From NCBI RefSeq assembly GCF_036320965.1, contig NC_092281.1, positions 9,085,392 to 9,149,391 on the forward strand: DNA of 64,000 bases, in the 5' to 3' direction. Below are positions 12,098-24,930 of this stretch, piece by piece. The stretch's first letter is position 1. Each line of letters starts with the position of its first letter. Below the pieces are notes generated by a model. It searched no databases. It had not been told where the DNA came from and saw only the letters and a program-made list of their open reading frames with translations. Source of the stretch: Panulirus ornatus (Eukaryota; Arthropoda; Malacostraca; Decapoda; Palinuridae). The position numbers and the translations under genes are program-made.

Positions 12098-12871
12098 TCA
12101 AGGAGATAGAATGCACTTTTTTTCTTTTTTGTTCAAATATTCGTACGTGTTAAACTCACTAAAATCACTCCACGAGCAAAAATGAATTTTTGACTAAAAT
12201 CTAAAAAGATATCCACGCTCTAAGCACAAAAAAAAAATGTATATATATACATACTAGTCAAAAGCAAATCTAAGCTTGCTAAATGCCTTCATTCAGAGAA
12301 ATGCTTGATAGGGAAACGTAAAGTTCATTCTGGCCTGTGTTTACCTTTCTTGGTAACTTCGTCAGCCGACACTCCACCATCTGAAAAGTCGAAACACTTG
12401 ATGGTTCGTAATGAGGCAATTTTAGTTCCGTCTCTTTAAGGAAGAAATAAAAGGCACAGTTTCTTTACGGAAAAAGGTGAGACTTGCCTTATATCTCGTA
12501 CTGTAAGTTCTACTCTCATAAAGTACTTTTATTAAACTCCAGTTTTTAGCTTTGTTCTTTACATTTCATTTGGGTCCTTCATACCCGAAGCGTCTGAGTT
12601 CCACAACGTCATAACTGCCTCCCAAATAGCGAAAGCTGTTTCCACGATCTATCTTGAGGGTCGGAACGGCTTAAGCCACATTATCCTTCGATATATTGCC
12701 ACGTTTTATCTTGATAAACATATCAGGGCAAACTCGAGTCTATAATGGTTTATTCTGGAGTGAACTAAAGGTAACAACGTAATGTCTGGAGGGCCGATTT
12801 AGCATACAATTTGGCATCGTCTCTGTAATGGGACAATAGAATCGTCATAAGGTACTGGAGTGCCACAGACG
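12098..12871. other. No gene seen
   Basis: Unique AT-rich sequence. Nothing recognised on either strand. Confidence 0.5.
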
Positions 12872-13030
12872 GTGCCAGGGTAAGGTTAGGAAGGGCCAAG
12901 ATAAGGTTTGGAGGAGAGTGCCAGGGTACAACCAGGAAGTAAGTGCCAGGGTAAGGTTTGGAGGAGAGTGCCAGGGTACAACCAGGAAGTAAGTGCCAGG
13001 GTAAGGTCAGGGGATAAGTGCCAGGATCAG
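12872..13030. repeat. 25/50-bp minisatellite, about 3 copies of 50 bp
   Basis: A higher-order unit combines GTGCCAGGGTAAGGTTTGGA-GGAGA with GTGCCAGGGTACAACCAGGA-AGTAA. The two 25-bp halves share GTGCCAGGGTA. Two 50-bp copies are nearly identical and the flanking units are diverged. Confidence 0.88.
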
Positions 13031-13145
13031 TCAAGGAAGGTAGGGTTTCATCCCTTGCATACAACACAGCTCTCCTACAGGACGCTACCACAGTAATGGA
13101 GTGGGATGTAGGATTCTGATAGAGGCAGGATGGATATAAAGAGAT

Positions 13146-13149
13146 TATA

Positions 13150-13200
<51 letters not shown>
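13146..13200. repeat. (AT)n microsatellite with one GT interruption
   Basis: ATATATATGTATAT then pure AT to 13200. Confidence 0.96.
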
Positions 13201-13205
<5 letters not shown>

Positions 13206-13506
13206 AGGCTAAGCCACGTACCCGAACTATCGACCAGCCTCAGCGGGAGAATGAACAGCTGGATTGACTGAGGACCAATTGCCGTGACCAATAGACTGGA
13301 GACTGTCACCAGCCATCCTCCGTGACAGTCAGGGCTGGGAACGGCGACCATGGATATGCAAATGGCATACTAAGCTGTCTGGCATGGTCCCTTGGTCGCC
13401 ATTGAAATATGGATCGTGAATATCAAACAGGGTTAGAGAGGGCTAAAGCCCATGTCTGAGGAAGGTAATGCCTTCAGGATGTTCCCGTAGAGGGGAACAT
13501 GCAAAG

Positions 13507-13509
<3 letters not shown>

Positions 13510-13581
<72 letters not shown>
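13510..13581. repeat. (GA)36 microsatellite
   Basis: Uninterrupted purine tract with no recognised element beside it. Confidence 0.97.
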
Positions 13582-13583
<2 letters not shown>

Positions 13584-14011
13584 TCTATTTGCACTAAACA
13601 CTGGCAACTGAAATCATGGTCATGCTACCGACGACCATATGCACAAGAACTATTAGAAATCCCAGATCAATTGATAATCACGATGTATTTTCACGGAGAT
13701 AAACACTAATATAGAATGATTTAGAGTTGAAAATAATCCAACGTTAAGTAAATTCATGTAATCCTCCAAGACAAGTCCATGTTCTTGATTTCGGGAAGGT
13801 ATATCAGATTCTCATCTCGCGCCACTTAGGGACCACATTCATAGAATGAGTGTTCGTGTGTGTGTGTGGATGTGTGTGTATGGTCGTAGATATATTTCCA
13901 ATACCTGAAGAAGATAAAGGTATTTCGATTGTTGGATTTAGCCTAACCCTGACGGTCTGAATATCCCTGTTAGTCGATGGTTCTCAAGTCCAACCAACCA
14001 TCTTATAACCA
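13582..14011. other. No gene seen
   Basis: Unique sequence. A short GT-rich patch lies at 13855-13880. Confidence 0.5.
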
Positions 14012-14587
14012 TCAGACCATTTCCTCGACCGCATAAAAAACGACAAGGGAGAACCTAGTCATGGTAATACACTGAAGAAGAAAACCGCCCACGAAAAATA
14101 AAGACCTTGTCTGGACGAGACACTTAGATATTTCTTGATATCCAGGCGTTATTATTATATTTCCCCAGCACGCAAAACACCTGGGCCCAATATGACACCT
14201 GGGCAATATACCCTCTCCACTAAAAGTGGTCCATTTCATCGCGGCATATTGAAACGAATAAAAAAAGAATTCGAAACTATATTTTGAGAATGTAAAAAGA
14301 AAAATCATAGTCATACAAATATACGTATGTTTACATTTCTTTTTTACTCTGTAAATTCTCAGTAATGTAGATAGGACGCGATTATAATCATTCATTCCAT
14401 TTACAGTGACCAACGATTTTTCACAGGATTTGGTAAATGATTGAAAGACTAATCGTTTCCCTACATCCTTCTTGGTAATTGTTAGCCACAATTTCTTCTC
14501 CGTAGGAGCAAGAAGCACATTATGTGAGGACATGTGTGTGTCTTTCAGTTCGTGAAGTACATTAAGACCATAATACGTGTATGTCAA
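14012..14587 (-). other. Longest anonymous open frame (191 codons), not recognised
   Basis: The minus-strand frame opens at a TTG codon (14587) and ends at 14012, with the first in-frame ATG further in. The translation is rich in Phe, Lys, Thr and Tyr, with a Phe/Tyr-rich hydrophobic stretch around residues 92-115 and another near residues 165-185. I recognise no domain or catalytic motif. The hydrophobic parts coincide with AT-rich DNA, so they may be compositional. In 64 kb of AT-rich DNA one frame of this length is plausible by chance. A degenerate transposon fragment or lineage-specific exon cannot be excluded. Confidence 0.18.
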
Positions 14588-14822
14588 TCAAAATAAGTAG
14601 ACATTTTTGTAAAGAAAAGACTATTCCGTACAGTATTATGTATATTAAATATAAACAAACATGGAAATATAGTCTTATTATGATTTTGAACAATGAAAGT
14701 CATCTCTCGGTCGGTGACCCTCAAAAAGGAAAAAATTCTGATCACCAAATTAATCATTTTTCCTCGTTCTGAGAACAGCTGATGGGGAGAATGCAATCAA
14801 AAGGACGAAGAGAGAGAAATGC

Positions 14823-14824
<2 letters not shown>
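14588..14824. other. No gene seen
   Basis: AT-rich unique sequence. Confidence 0.5.

Positions 14825-14865
<41 letters not shown>
14825..14865. repeat. (AC)20 microsatellite
   Basis: Pure AC run. Confidence 0.97.
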
Positions 14866-14869
<4 letters not shown>

Positions 14870-15225
14870 AATCCAGTCCACCAAATGCAATTTGCATGTA
14901 TACTGGACAAGTTAGAAGGAAGGCGACAGTCAGTTACGCAATAGAACACAAGTTAGAGGGACTTGCATAAAAGAGAAATTGGTCAGTTGCCATGATTGAA
15001 ATACGACTCACCCTTCACTTCTTAATTGGATCTGAATCTATGATTTTGTAGAGATGATTTATAAAGTTTTCAATTTTGTTTTTTTATTTTTTATTTTCTC
15101 TCTCTCTACCTGTGCCTCAGTGTATCCAGGCAGTCGAACTGTTAATTGAAACTCCTTGTTTGGAGTCGTTTTCTATTAAGTCTGCTCGTCTATCTCTTTG
15201 TCACAGTCTTTCCACCTAATTGCTA

Positions 15226-15230
<5 letters not shown>
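14866..15230. other. No gene seen
   Basis: Unique. A T-rich patch at 15070-15105 precedes the next CT tract. Confidence 0.5.

Positions 15231-15305
<75 letters not shown>
15231..15305. repeat. (CT)37 microsatellite followed by short (CA)n
   Basis: A long pure CT run then ATACACACACAAACACGCAC. The Ser-Leu and His-Thr frames here come from the repeat. Confidence 0.97.
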
Positions 15306-15308
<3 letters not shown>

Positions 15309-15922
15309 CACACACAAACACGCACACATTGCACTTCTCTGCATTTCTTCATTACTTCTGTACCGCTTATCTAACTTACACCTCTATCTAACACACGAAT
15401 GATTTGTTTCAACCTCAGTCTATCATTCACTCTCCTGTTTCATATTTCGTTATTTATGCATAAAGTGATCCAGAACCTTTGTATCATCATGAGGTACTAA
15501 CATGTTTTTTTTTTTTTTCATATTCTTGATCGAATGGAATAATAAAAATTTACCTTTCATTTCCTGGTTCCGAGTGTGCAACACGTTCGAATAAAACCTT
15601 CGTCATATCACTGTATATTTGCTTTTATGTTATCCCTTGTTGCTCGTATTCTCTGAGCTGAACAAAAAAAAATGAAATAAAATACGATAAAATCCTGGAT
15701 TATAATCAGGCTAGGCGATTAATTACGATTATATTTGACGACGGCGATTAATCAAATAGTATGAGTAGCAACACAGCGTTCCCAGTATTCATTGCTACTT
15801 TTTTTTTTCTTTGAGTCTCCGGCATCTGCTGTGCACCGCTGGGTCCTAATGATGCTCTGATGTGACGTAATGAAATTGGTACTCATCCCTCTGCTCTCTG
15901 CTGGTCTTGTATCAACTCACTT

Positions 15923-15924
<2 letters not shown>
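15306..15924. other. No gene seen
   Basis: Unique AT-rich sequence with short T runs at 15506-15519 and 15800-15809. Confidence 0.5.
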
Positions 15925-15992
<68 letters not shown>

Positions 15993-15993
15993 T
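15925..15993. repeat. (TC)27 then (TCTA)n compound microsatellite
   Basis: A pure TC run to about 15979 grades into three TCTA units. Confidence 0.96.
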
Positions 15994-17110
15994 CCTTTTG
16001 CCCCTTTTCCCACCCTCCTCCTGTTTATACCTCCCTCTCACCCTAACTGCTCATGGTTCTCCGAACACCAACCACCCTACCTCCTCCCAAACCTCTCCTC
16101 CACACTCCACCACCCCTATACAGACCACCTCCTCCCCTTCATTACGGTCTGCTTACTCCTCTCTGCAATAATCACATCCACTTATCATTCTCTCTCCCTT
16201 TACTTTTCGACTTTTCTTCTCTCTTCAAGCCTTGATTTCGTTGACCTCATCATTCACCTGTTCTTTCCACTTGTATGTCTCTTCTCTTAATAGTTCCCAT
16301 TTTCCCTTCAGCAAACATCCCCATTTTTCCACAGCAGCTGCAGGAGCTGCGACGGCAGCAAGGGGCAGCAGAAGTGGTGCCGCCCTTCCCTCACGTCCTC
16401 ACATAACCTCCCTGTAATGCCTGCGCGTTCCTTTACCACAACTCTCGTAGCCATTCCCCAGGACCCCTTAAACAACTGCATCATGGACGCGATTCTCATC
16501 AGATCCACATTCCAATATTACTATTCCCTTTTGCAGACTCCGTCGTTACTGCAGTTTGGTATCTCTGCACCTATCTCAGACGCCACATTTCTCAACGCTT
16601 TAGTATGGCTGTTCCCCTCTCAAGTGTCGTTTGGTGGAGCAGGGGATCTCGTCCCGTAGTGCTTTCGATACGGTACGTCCTCAAAACAAATGACTACCAC
16701 CGTTGGAGGGTCGCTAGTCTGATTAAGTCATCTATAGAGGGAAAGGTTATGATCATTCAGGTCCCCATACTGCACGTCTTTGTATACACTTGGCTACGTA
16801 AGGTGGCGAGGTTAGGTTGTGTTGTTAGTGCTGGTCAGACGAAGACTTTAATTGATAAGGCAGAATTGGTCAGTAGAAAGAAATTGATTTTCCTCAAGTA
16901 GACCTTCTACTGACAGAATAATAGCTATGCACTAAATGATATTTAAGACATATTCTGTAATTTCCATAGACAAAGATGCAACACACATGGTGTCTTAAAT
17001 AACAAAAGTGTTTTCAGCTAAGAATTTGAAGTAAAGCTTCACGTAGGAATCAGGCTAATCTCGCAGCAGGTTTTCCCCGGAAGTCTACATCGCACAGTTA
17101 GGGCTGAAGC
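15994..17110. other. Pyrimidine-rich then unique sequence; no gene seen
   Basis: 15994-16320 is C/T-rich low complexity. 16320-16400 holds a GCAGC-rich patch. The rest is unique. The overlapping plus-strand frames between 16417 and 16901 show no recognised domain. Confidence 0.5.
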
Positions 17111-17159
17111 TTCAGCCAATGTCAATTACATTTGTTCGGTAAACATGACGGCTGATTGA

Positions 17160-17370
17160 TGGAGCGGGGGAGGTTGAAGTGTGGGGGGGGATGTGCCACT
17201 CGCGTAGGACTGAGTTAATGTGGGATTGGCTAACTAGGGTCGTCTGTCGTGCAAGACTGAGCTCATATGTAATTAGTGGGGCGGGGTCGTCTTTCGTAGG
17301 AGGTCGTCTTTCCTGCACGTCTAAGATTAAGTAGGATCAACGGACTGGGGTCGTCTGTCATGAAAATCTA
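17160..17370. repeat. Degenerate ~60-bp repeat with GGTCGTCTGTC box
   Basis: GGGTCGTCTGTCGTGCAAGA and relatives (GGGTCGTCTTTCGTAGG, GGTCGTCTTTCCTGCACG, GGGTCGTCTGTCATGAAA) occur four times between about 17235 and 17365, each mostly followed by a CTAAG/CTGAGC phrase. A decayed minisatellite. Confidence 0.6.
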
Positions 17371-17396
17371 AGCTGGAATGGGAATGGTGGTCCCTG

Positions 17397-17398
<2 letters not shown>

Positions 17399-17455
<57 letters not shown>
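17399..17455. repeat. (TC)28 microsatellite
   Basis: Pure TC run. Confidence 0.97.
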
Positions 17456-17457
<2 letters not shown>

Positions 17458-18504
17458 CACAGTCTTCCTCTCGCTCGCTTTCCTTGACGGTAAGCAGGCA
17501 TAATGTGTTTCAGATTTACAGTAATACTCAATTGCAATGTTAACCTTACGACGTGCTACTGGACCATAGCTGTGCTATGATGAATATATCCTATAACATA
17601 GCAGCGTCGGTGTTGCTATGATACTGGAATGATGAAATAGCACAACACTGTTGTAATGGTTCACATGATACCCCGTTTTTCATACTGAATAGAGCACGTT
17701 ACATGTCAAGAATACATTTATCAAATTCAAATCAATTAAGCATCAGTATGGTAAAGAGATATTGAATCCAGTATATAACATTGTTAGCACATGGTAGTGT
17801 GTATTGTGATAAGCCTACTATGGTGAAATTCAACACTATCTCCTAAAGGCACCATAGTTACAAGTAACATGCCTACAGTTATCAGGCAAATCCTATAATG
17901 TGCCGATAGGTATTAAAGACATTCTCTCGTTATCTGAAATCTCCCATGCCTAGATTCTACATATATCTTTTCTTTAGTTATCTTAAGGGAAAAGATTGAT
18001 GTTCATGATGATGGGCTTTCATTCTGCGTAGACATGTAAACCTGTGAATATTGCAAGAACGAAAGGTTTAGAAGACCTTGTGAATATTATTGACCCGGGA
18101 TCCTACACTCTTCGTCTTTCTCTACCTAGCACCAAAACATTACCTTGAAAAACATTGCAAATCTGATGTTTGTTTGTCTTGCAACCAAGAATTTAGTTCC
18201 TCTTACCATTGTATTGTAAAAAAAAGGATTGATTTACGAGAATGTAGTAAGGTGATGGTTTCTGATATTTCTGTAAATGACAGTACTTGGGAGAGGAGGG
18301 TGTGGGGGAGATGAAGCAAATGATAGGAATATTGTTCCCAGAATATTCATACGTTAGCTGGTCTGGTTCTTCCGCTTCTCAATGAGAGAGTTATCTTATA
18401 TGGCAGTAGTGGACGCGGGAGAGGGGAGATAATGATGAATAAAGGAACCAGTGACGAGATAACGCTTATCATGGCTTAACCCTCGTCCACCACGTCCTTT
18501 GTTC

Positions 18505-18506
<2 letters not shown>
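17456..18506. other. No gene seen
   Basis: Unique sequence with repeated short words such as CTATGATGAA and TAGCACAACA around 17560-17660, but no clear period. Nothing else recognised. Confidence 0.5.

Positions 18507-18577
<71 letters not shown>
18507..18577. repeat. (CT)35 microsatellite
   Basis: Pure CT run. The minus strand reads Arg-Glu. Confidence 0.97.
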
Positions 18578-18579
<2 letters not shown>

Positions 18580-18807
18580 CCATACTGATAAGGTTGAGTC
18601 ACGATGAGTCACAAATTATCAGTCATTAGGAGGATTATGTTTGATTACCCTCAGTGGTAGAAATGACCATCCAGACCCTTTACTTGGTCCAGCGTCGTCA
18701 CACTATATTTCTGAGAGTTGCTGGCGGGCCATTGTGAAGGCTGGGGGTCCGGGAGGTCAATGTTTACAGGTACGATTAACAAGCCTGGACCTCCGTCCAC
18801 CAGCCAG

Positions 18808-18810
<3 letters not shown>

Positions 18811-18854
<44 letters not shown>
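18811..18854. repeat. (TA)22 microsatellite
   Basis: Pure TA run between unique flanks. Confidence 0.97.
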
Positions 18855-18857
<3 letters not shown>

Positions 18858-20573
18858 TGCTTCCTACAAGGGTCTTCTGAGGTTTTCAGACTAAAGTCTT
18901 CATTGAACTTTTCTCTGATTAGGACTGATTGGTTTAATCTTACTCATATCAGAACCAGCTGACTTAGTGTTCATGTTAACCTACTTCTAGTTGCATAGAT
19001 CCTCCACATTTTCGGGCCAGTTGGTTTAAACTTCATTAGAATATGCTTGAAGGGAGGATTAGATGGCTTAATCCTCCATAAGGATGGAATCAGTAGCTTA
19101 GTGCATCATTTATCATTCCATCTATTCTATCATTAATACAGGCGTGTGTCAGTCTCAGTATATCCTTATTAGACCCACTAAGGTCCGGGAATATCGGCTA
19201 AACGCTTAAGATTTTGCGACATAACTTTACCATCAAGTCTGCTCTGTCGTCTGTCAAAGGTTTCCTCTATAGACCCCGACCTACCACTAATGGTGAGCTA
19301 GATCAGCGAACCAGACATTCTGCTGACCAAAGGAGAGTCGTCAGACTGCAGCACAATGCACCTCAAGAGAGTGGCTAGGGTGTGTTTGTCCCCCGAAAAT
19401 ATCTCCTTTGGAGGTCATACGGACGGGGAGAGTAATTTGTCTGGAGCAGTCTGTTTCATCAGTTTATCCCGGCTTGATAAATGGAAGATTATCATGGCTA
19501 TCGATGCAGGATGGACTGAGATGTTATCAACTTGTTTCTATGATTCGTGTAACGCTTAAGTGTAAACTGACACTTGAAGTTGATACTACACTACTACATG
19601 AGTTTTCAGCATTACTTACTCGTGTATCCTGAAGGAGGAATATTTGGTGTATTAAGCAGGAATATTTGTGATCTGCAAATTGATCCTTTCCTCATTTGTG
19701 ATCATTTTGTGTGTTGTATGAATATCTCATAAAACTGAAAATTCAGTTGATGGTAAGGAGGCCTCACTGAAGGCAGGTTTAGGAGTGCATGGTCGAGAAG
19801 ATATTCAGGAATATTTGAATAATGTACAGGCAATCAAACAGATGGTTTACTCTGGCAAATATTTGGAAGTTTGAGTTTACCATCTCGGTCATTTCAAGTC
19901 CCCCATGGAAACTCCTGGATAAACTGGAAAAGCTTCAACCTATCTTTGTTTTCATTTCGCATTCATGGAATATATAGAGTTCTTACATATCTGAGTGGCA
20001 GGCGAATATAGAATTTTGGACCACAAACGGCGCCTCTGTCCACAGTGAGTGGTTCATCGCTCTGACAGTGATATGAACAACATTTTAACTTCAAAATCTC
20101 GTCCAACAAGAAAAAAAAAGAAAGACATTCTCACAGTTTAAGATATTTCTTTTAATCATTTCGAGAAAAGGACGAATAGAAAAAAATACAGGGCATCTTA
20201 TTTGTTAAAAACACTCACTTTCAATATCTTAGTATGACATAAAGAAAGCCTTCTTTATACTGAATAATAACTTGAGACAATCCATAATCCATTTTAGTTC
20301 CTGTGTTGTCATGGATATGTACTCATCCCCAACTGCCTACTGAGACGCCTTATTCCCTTACTGTCATAAGTGAACATTAAGAAATTATGATCCATCGTAA
20401 TGTACTGATAAATTCTGATAACCCCAGGAAAAACTCATATCCCAAGCTCTTCACGTAGAATTTCAAATTCTCAGCTCTGAGGTCGAAAATGATGTTGAGT
20501 ACTTTATAAACGATAAAACAATATGGTAAAAGATATTACATGACATGCAACGAAGAGGCCTTAACCTCAGAAT

Positions 20574-20576
<3 letters not shown>
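18855..20576. other. No gene seen
   Basis: About 1.7 kb of unique sequence without microsatellites, the longest such stretch in the first 20 kb. The two overlapping plus-strand frames at 19356-19632 are short and unrecognised. Confidence 0.5.

Positions 20577-20612
<36 letters not shown>
20577..20612. repeat. (GA)18 microsatellite
   Basis: Pure GA run, shorter than most GA tracts here. Confidence 0.96.
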
Positions 20613-20616
<4 letters not shown>

Positions 20617-21539
20617 TTTGATGATTCCCAGAGCAATTAGCGTTGCTGCATGAATAAGACAGAAGCTCTCAAGACGAGGATGTGGTGTTCCTCCCTCAGG
20701 TGGAGAGTTTTGTAGGGTACTGGAGGTTCGTCCAGCGGGTCCGCAATAGAAGGGTGATGCATCACGTTTTTCTTTTTCTGGAATTAATGAAATTTAATAA
20801 AGGATAAAGTGCAAGGTCTGGAATAACAGAACTACAGGGTATGAACGAATATTCAGAAAGCACAAACACGCATATTTGTAAAATGGAGAGTTGATTCAAA
20901 CACATCATACCCTTTTGGTGCAATTCCAACTGGAAATCCATTATTTTCCCTTGACGACATTAGGATAGGCCTGAAAGTTGACGGCATTACTGTAGACAAC
21001 ACTAGCGTTAGCCATTTGCCATTCTCCAAGAAACGGCCTATCTGCTACAGTGTGTGTGTTCTGTGTGAACCACACAGCCACACTCGGTGTCTCGTTATGA
21101 AAGAGGGCATGAGAGATTTCCTAAAGAGGTGAGCATAAATGCTCCTGTTATCATACACTATCTCTGTGTCTTAGACACCTTGAATCCTATCGCTTGGTCG
21201 AGACATGTTCGGAATACTTAAAAGTCTACGACAGGAAACAAATCATTCCAGTATGGTATTCCAAAAAGTCAAGAGAGTTTGCTGGAAAGTGAGGAATACG
21301 TCGATCAGCTGCTGGCCTCCAGATGGCTTAGAGAGAGAGACCAACACAGGGAATGAATCTCAGATAATCAGATATTCTCAGCCACCTGTCTTATGACTCT
21401 GCTTGACTATGTGATGTTTAAAATTCCAATCGCAGAAAACGAACAACATGAACTTGTTGTGTGCTGCAGATTTCAACCAACCACGGCACAAGGGAAGACC
21501 AGGGTGAGGTTTTGCGGAGACTGAACTCTGGTATGAGTC
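20613..21539. other. No gene seen
   Basis: Unique sequence with no recognised element. Confidence 0.5.
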
Positions 21540-21720
21540 CCTAAGACAGGTGGAGGGCGCATGAAAGATGGTGCAGTACCCGAGGGAGTGCGGAACTCAG
21601 CGTGAGAAATGATGCTTGGAGCTAAGGGATGCGGGGCTGAGTGGTGTGAGAGGTAGCGCATAACCTGAGGAATGTGGGAGGTGGAATGAAACATCACGCA
21701 AAACCGAAAGAAGTGAAGGT
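21540..21720. repeat. Decayed ~40-bp minisatellite, family B, locus 2
   Basis: GTGCGGAACTCAGCGTGAGA (21588), GATGCGGGGCTGAGTGGTG and GAGAGGTAGCGCATAACCTG are diverged versions of the unit at 5300-5480, in the same orientation and at similar spacing. Confidence 0.65.
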
Positions 21721-24295
21721 AGGTCGTTCTGACCTGATGTCAAAGAGCGGCTTATATTAACATAAAAGATTAAAGTATCTGAAGATCTTGTCTTTTGCAT
21801 TGTAATCAAACAAATCATTACAGTATTAGATGATATCTTCAGGTTCTCCACCTTCATACGTTACTGTGCGCCGCACTCTGTTCTACAAAATATATGGTTA
21901 AGATGGCGATCCAATAATGACTTATCGAAATTATCAAAGGCTTTGACAACCTCGATCTAAAAAGCTACTTCAACCCACACTTCTCTGATTTCACTTGTAG
22001 CAATGAAGACAGAACCTCTGGGCAAACTTTTTTTTTTCTTACAAGGCAACGTGATCATCTTCAGTAGGAATGTTAACATAGTGAATAATGTATTTATCAA
22101 AGTAGCTCAAAGTAATACTTTGAGGATAGACTTTGAAATACTTCACATCAACTCCAAGGCTAACATTATGTACACCTCGTTAGTTATAAGATAAAGTTCA
22201 CATGTATTTCTCTCTCTCTTATCTGTATTCTTTTCTATTTCTACCACACTGATATCCAAGTTTCTGTACTTTCTTTAAGTGCCATAAGCAGCCACAAAAG
22301 GTTCCACTGGTCTGTTAGTGTTTGAATTCCTTTGTATTCACTTGTAAGTGTACTTACATTAGGATATAGATCTACTTCTTCAGTACTCGTATACTTAAAC
22401 AAAACAGCAGTACAAGAAATAAGCGTCAGTGGTTTATGCATCTTACTAGTGCTCCAAATTATAGTTATTATCTGAGACAAAAAAGTTCAAAATATCAAAT
22501 ACGCGTCATCAGATCTTTGAAGGAAAAAAGTTCAAATGATCAAATACGAGTTATCATCACTGGATTATAGTTTACCATCTGGGAAAAGTTCGGAATTGAT
22601 TAGTTAGAAACTCTTAAGAAAAACTTCCAGGGGGATGAAATATACCCCACCACCTGCAAGGAAAATATAACTAATGTCTTCATAAATCAAAACCCTTATT
22701 ACCTGAATCCCTGACAGTTCTAGAAAAGGTGGTCTGGCGTTTTAACCCAGTCTCATGTAGACCAATGGTGTAATCAATTTACTTCAGGATCAGTATGTGC
22801 AAAGAGGCATTACCATTCTTGCTTGTAGATAAGACGAAGAATAAATAGTAGAGGTCACTTTAGAGACATGATTCATTCTTATGATATATCACATTCCTCT
22901 TTGTTATTCCAAAAATGGCTGATCGTCAGCTTCTGTAGTTTATCACCGAGTATTTATCATAAATGAATAGAAGGATGGGTATTAAAAAGACAGATCACTT
23001 CAATGCATCATGGATATTGGTTCTACCCAATGGGTCAAGGTATTCATAGGAGGCCACGGGGGCACCTCAGTATAGCGAACAGCATCATGAGCATGATAAG
23101 ATTTGAGAACTTCAATGTAGACGGAGAAAAGCGAGATAGTGTTAAGTCGTCCAGCTGTGATAGGACGCTGTCAGAACGAATCTAAGACAAGATTCTTGTG
23201 TCAAAAGAGCCCAAAACAGCCGAGCCAAAATGGTCAAAAGAATAAAGATATCAGTGACAAAGTCTAAGATAACGTAGTGTTAGATTAGTCCATGTTAGTG
23301 GCTCCCACAGCTAGCTTCCGTTTTCTTCTTTCCTAAAACACACGTCTCGTTTTCTAGATCCCCTACGTCATAGACACGGATACTCATTTATTAACCTCGT
23401 CAGAGCCAAATCCTATTTAATTCCTGCCCCTTTTTTCGATCTATTCATTTCCTGTACCTATCCATCTTTCTCAACCTCTTTCATATATCCGACAGAAATA
23501 ATATACCACTCTCTCTTTACTTATTTTGCACACTGTCAGACCATTACTATTTGATTAAGTCTTGGTATATTATTCCTGACGAATTTACTCCAGTTTATGA
23601 ACACCTGCCCACGTGTCCTTCATATGAACATTCGTAACAGACAGGAGAAATAGATTTACACTGTCTCCCATTCTTTTCGTTCACTCCCCCCACCCCGTAA
23701 TTCTGCTTCCAACTTGGCGACACATGCCAAGCTAAAATCTTTCCCAAATGACAGCATTGTATAATCATTGTAATCATCTGGGAGAGAAATCAGAAAGAAG
23801 TAATGGTGAAATTACCGGCATTTTCTCTTCTTTTTTTTTCGGTGAAAGAAGAAAAAGGTGTCATTTCCACCTCTACAGAAATGGACTTTGTAACGAATTT
23901 TTGTTGTTGTTGTTGTTGGTTGTATTTCTTAATAAGAAATATTGTTCTCCCAGTCCTCATCTTGGAGATGTCTGTGTCAGTCAGTAGCCAATGCCTGAAA
24001 GGCATCCCTCTTGCTAACATATCCCTTGAGTTGGAAGAACATGTTTTGGTGACACATAAGCTGTGTAGGTCAAAGTTCAGACGCAAGTACTAGACATCTG
24101 CAAAGGAACTGTCTTCTCTATTTCCACCACGCCATCCTGAGATGCACTGGCAGACTTAGGAGGAATTATTGCCTCATAACACTTTTCAAAGGTCATAAAA
24201 AAGGAAGCAATGAAGAGAATTATGTCTATCAATCCTTAATACCCTGCCTTCAAGAATGTATATGTTTCTTTAACTTCATGCATTTACGCTGTTTC
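21721..24295. other. No gene seen; one family D motif
   Basis: 2.6 kb of unique sequence lacking long microsatellites. At about 22293-22316 the phrase CAAAAGGTTCCACTGGTCTG resembles the unit at 24780-24930. The frames at 23790-24093 are antiparallel on the same DNA and unrecognised. A (TTG)n patch at 23901-23921 explains poly-Cys and poly-Gln reads. Confidence 0.5.
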
Positions 24296-24435
24296 CTGTA
24301 GGGAGGGGTGGCGTCGGGAATGGATGAAGGTGAGCAAGTATGAGTATGTACATAGGTGTATATGTATACGTGAGTGGATGTGTCTTTCTTCGTCTGTTTC
24401 TTTGCATTACCTTGCTGACGCGGGAAATAGCGATG

Positions 24436-24437
<2 letters not shown>
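24296..24437 (+). mobile_element. LINE 3' end, short copy, sense on plus strand
   Basis: GGAGGGGTGGCGTCGGGAAT-GGATGAAGG and the terminal TTCGTCTGTTTCTTTGCATT-ACCTTGCTGACGCGGGAAATAGCGA match, in order, the 3' UTR and 3' terminus of the LINE copy at 46996-47753 (minus strand), with about 90 bp less between the two blocks. It runs directly into (AT)n at 24438. No coding part is present, so it is a strongly 5'-truncated insertion. Confidence 0.75.
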
Positions 24438-24515
<78 letters not shown>

Positions 24516-24535
24516 ATATGTGTGTGTTTGTGTGT
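24438..24535. repeat. (AT)37 microsatellite with GT-rich end
   Basis: A pure AT run to 24512, then GCAATATG and a short GT run to about 24535. It sits exactly at the 3' end of the LINE fragment, as a tail or target-site tract. Confidence 0.96.
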
Positions 24536-24770
24536 ATGAGAGAAGTAGTTCTTTCTCTCTGAAAACCAGAATATGTTTCTCAAGCTATTTTGCGCCCAAT
24601 ATATTTACGCTTTCAGATGGTATCTGGGGAAAACTTTTGGAACGAGAGAATCTGTTGCCATCGAGGTAAACGATCCTCTCATTTCAGATCTTAATCCTGA
24701 ATTCCCTTTGTTTCTCACGTTAGTCTTTTAAAAGTTATAAGAAATGTGGTCTATTTCAACACCCGACATT
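24536..24770. other. No gene seen
   Basis: Unique sequence. Confidence 0.5.
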
Positions 24771-24774
24771 ATCC

Positions 24775-24930
24775 TCTGCTTTTTTAACTGCCTCAACAGT
24801 ACCCAGTGATCTTTGATCATAATTAGCCCCAAAAGGACACGATGTTCTGTTAGAGCAGACAGCCTCGTCAGAGCCCAGTGGTCAACACTGATAAACAGAC
24901 TCAAAAGGATCCAGTGGTCTGTTGCGTTGG
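24775..24930. repeat. Degenerate ~42-bp minisatellite, family D
   Basis: On the minus strand the phrase GACCACTGGATCCTTTTGAG recurs in diverged form about every 40-45 bp, giving a weak repeated Asp-His-Trp pattern in translation. CAAAAGGATCCAGTGGTCTG at 24902 matches the phrase at about 22293. Confidence 0.5.
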
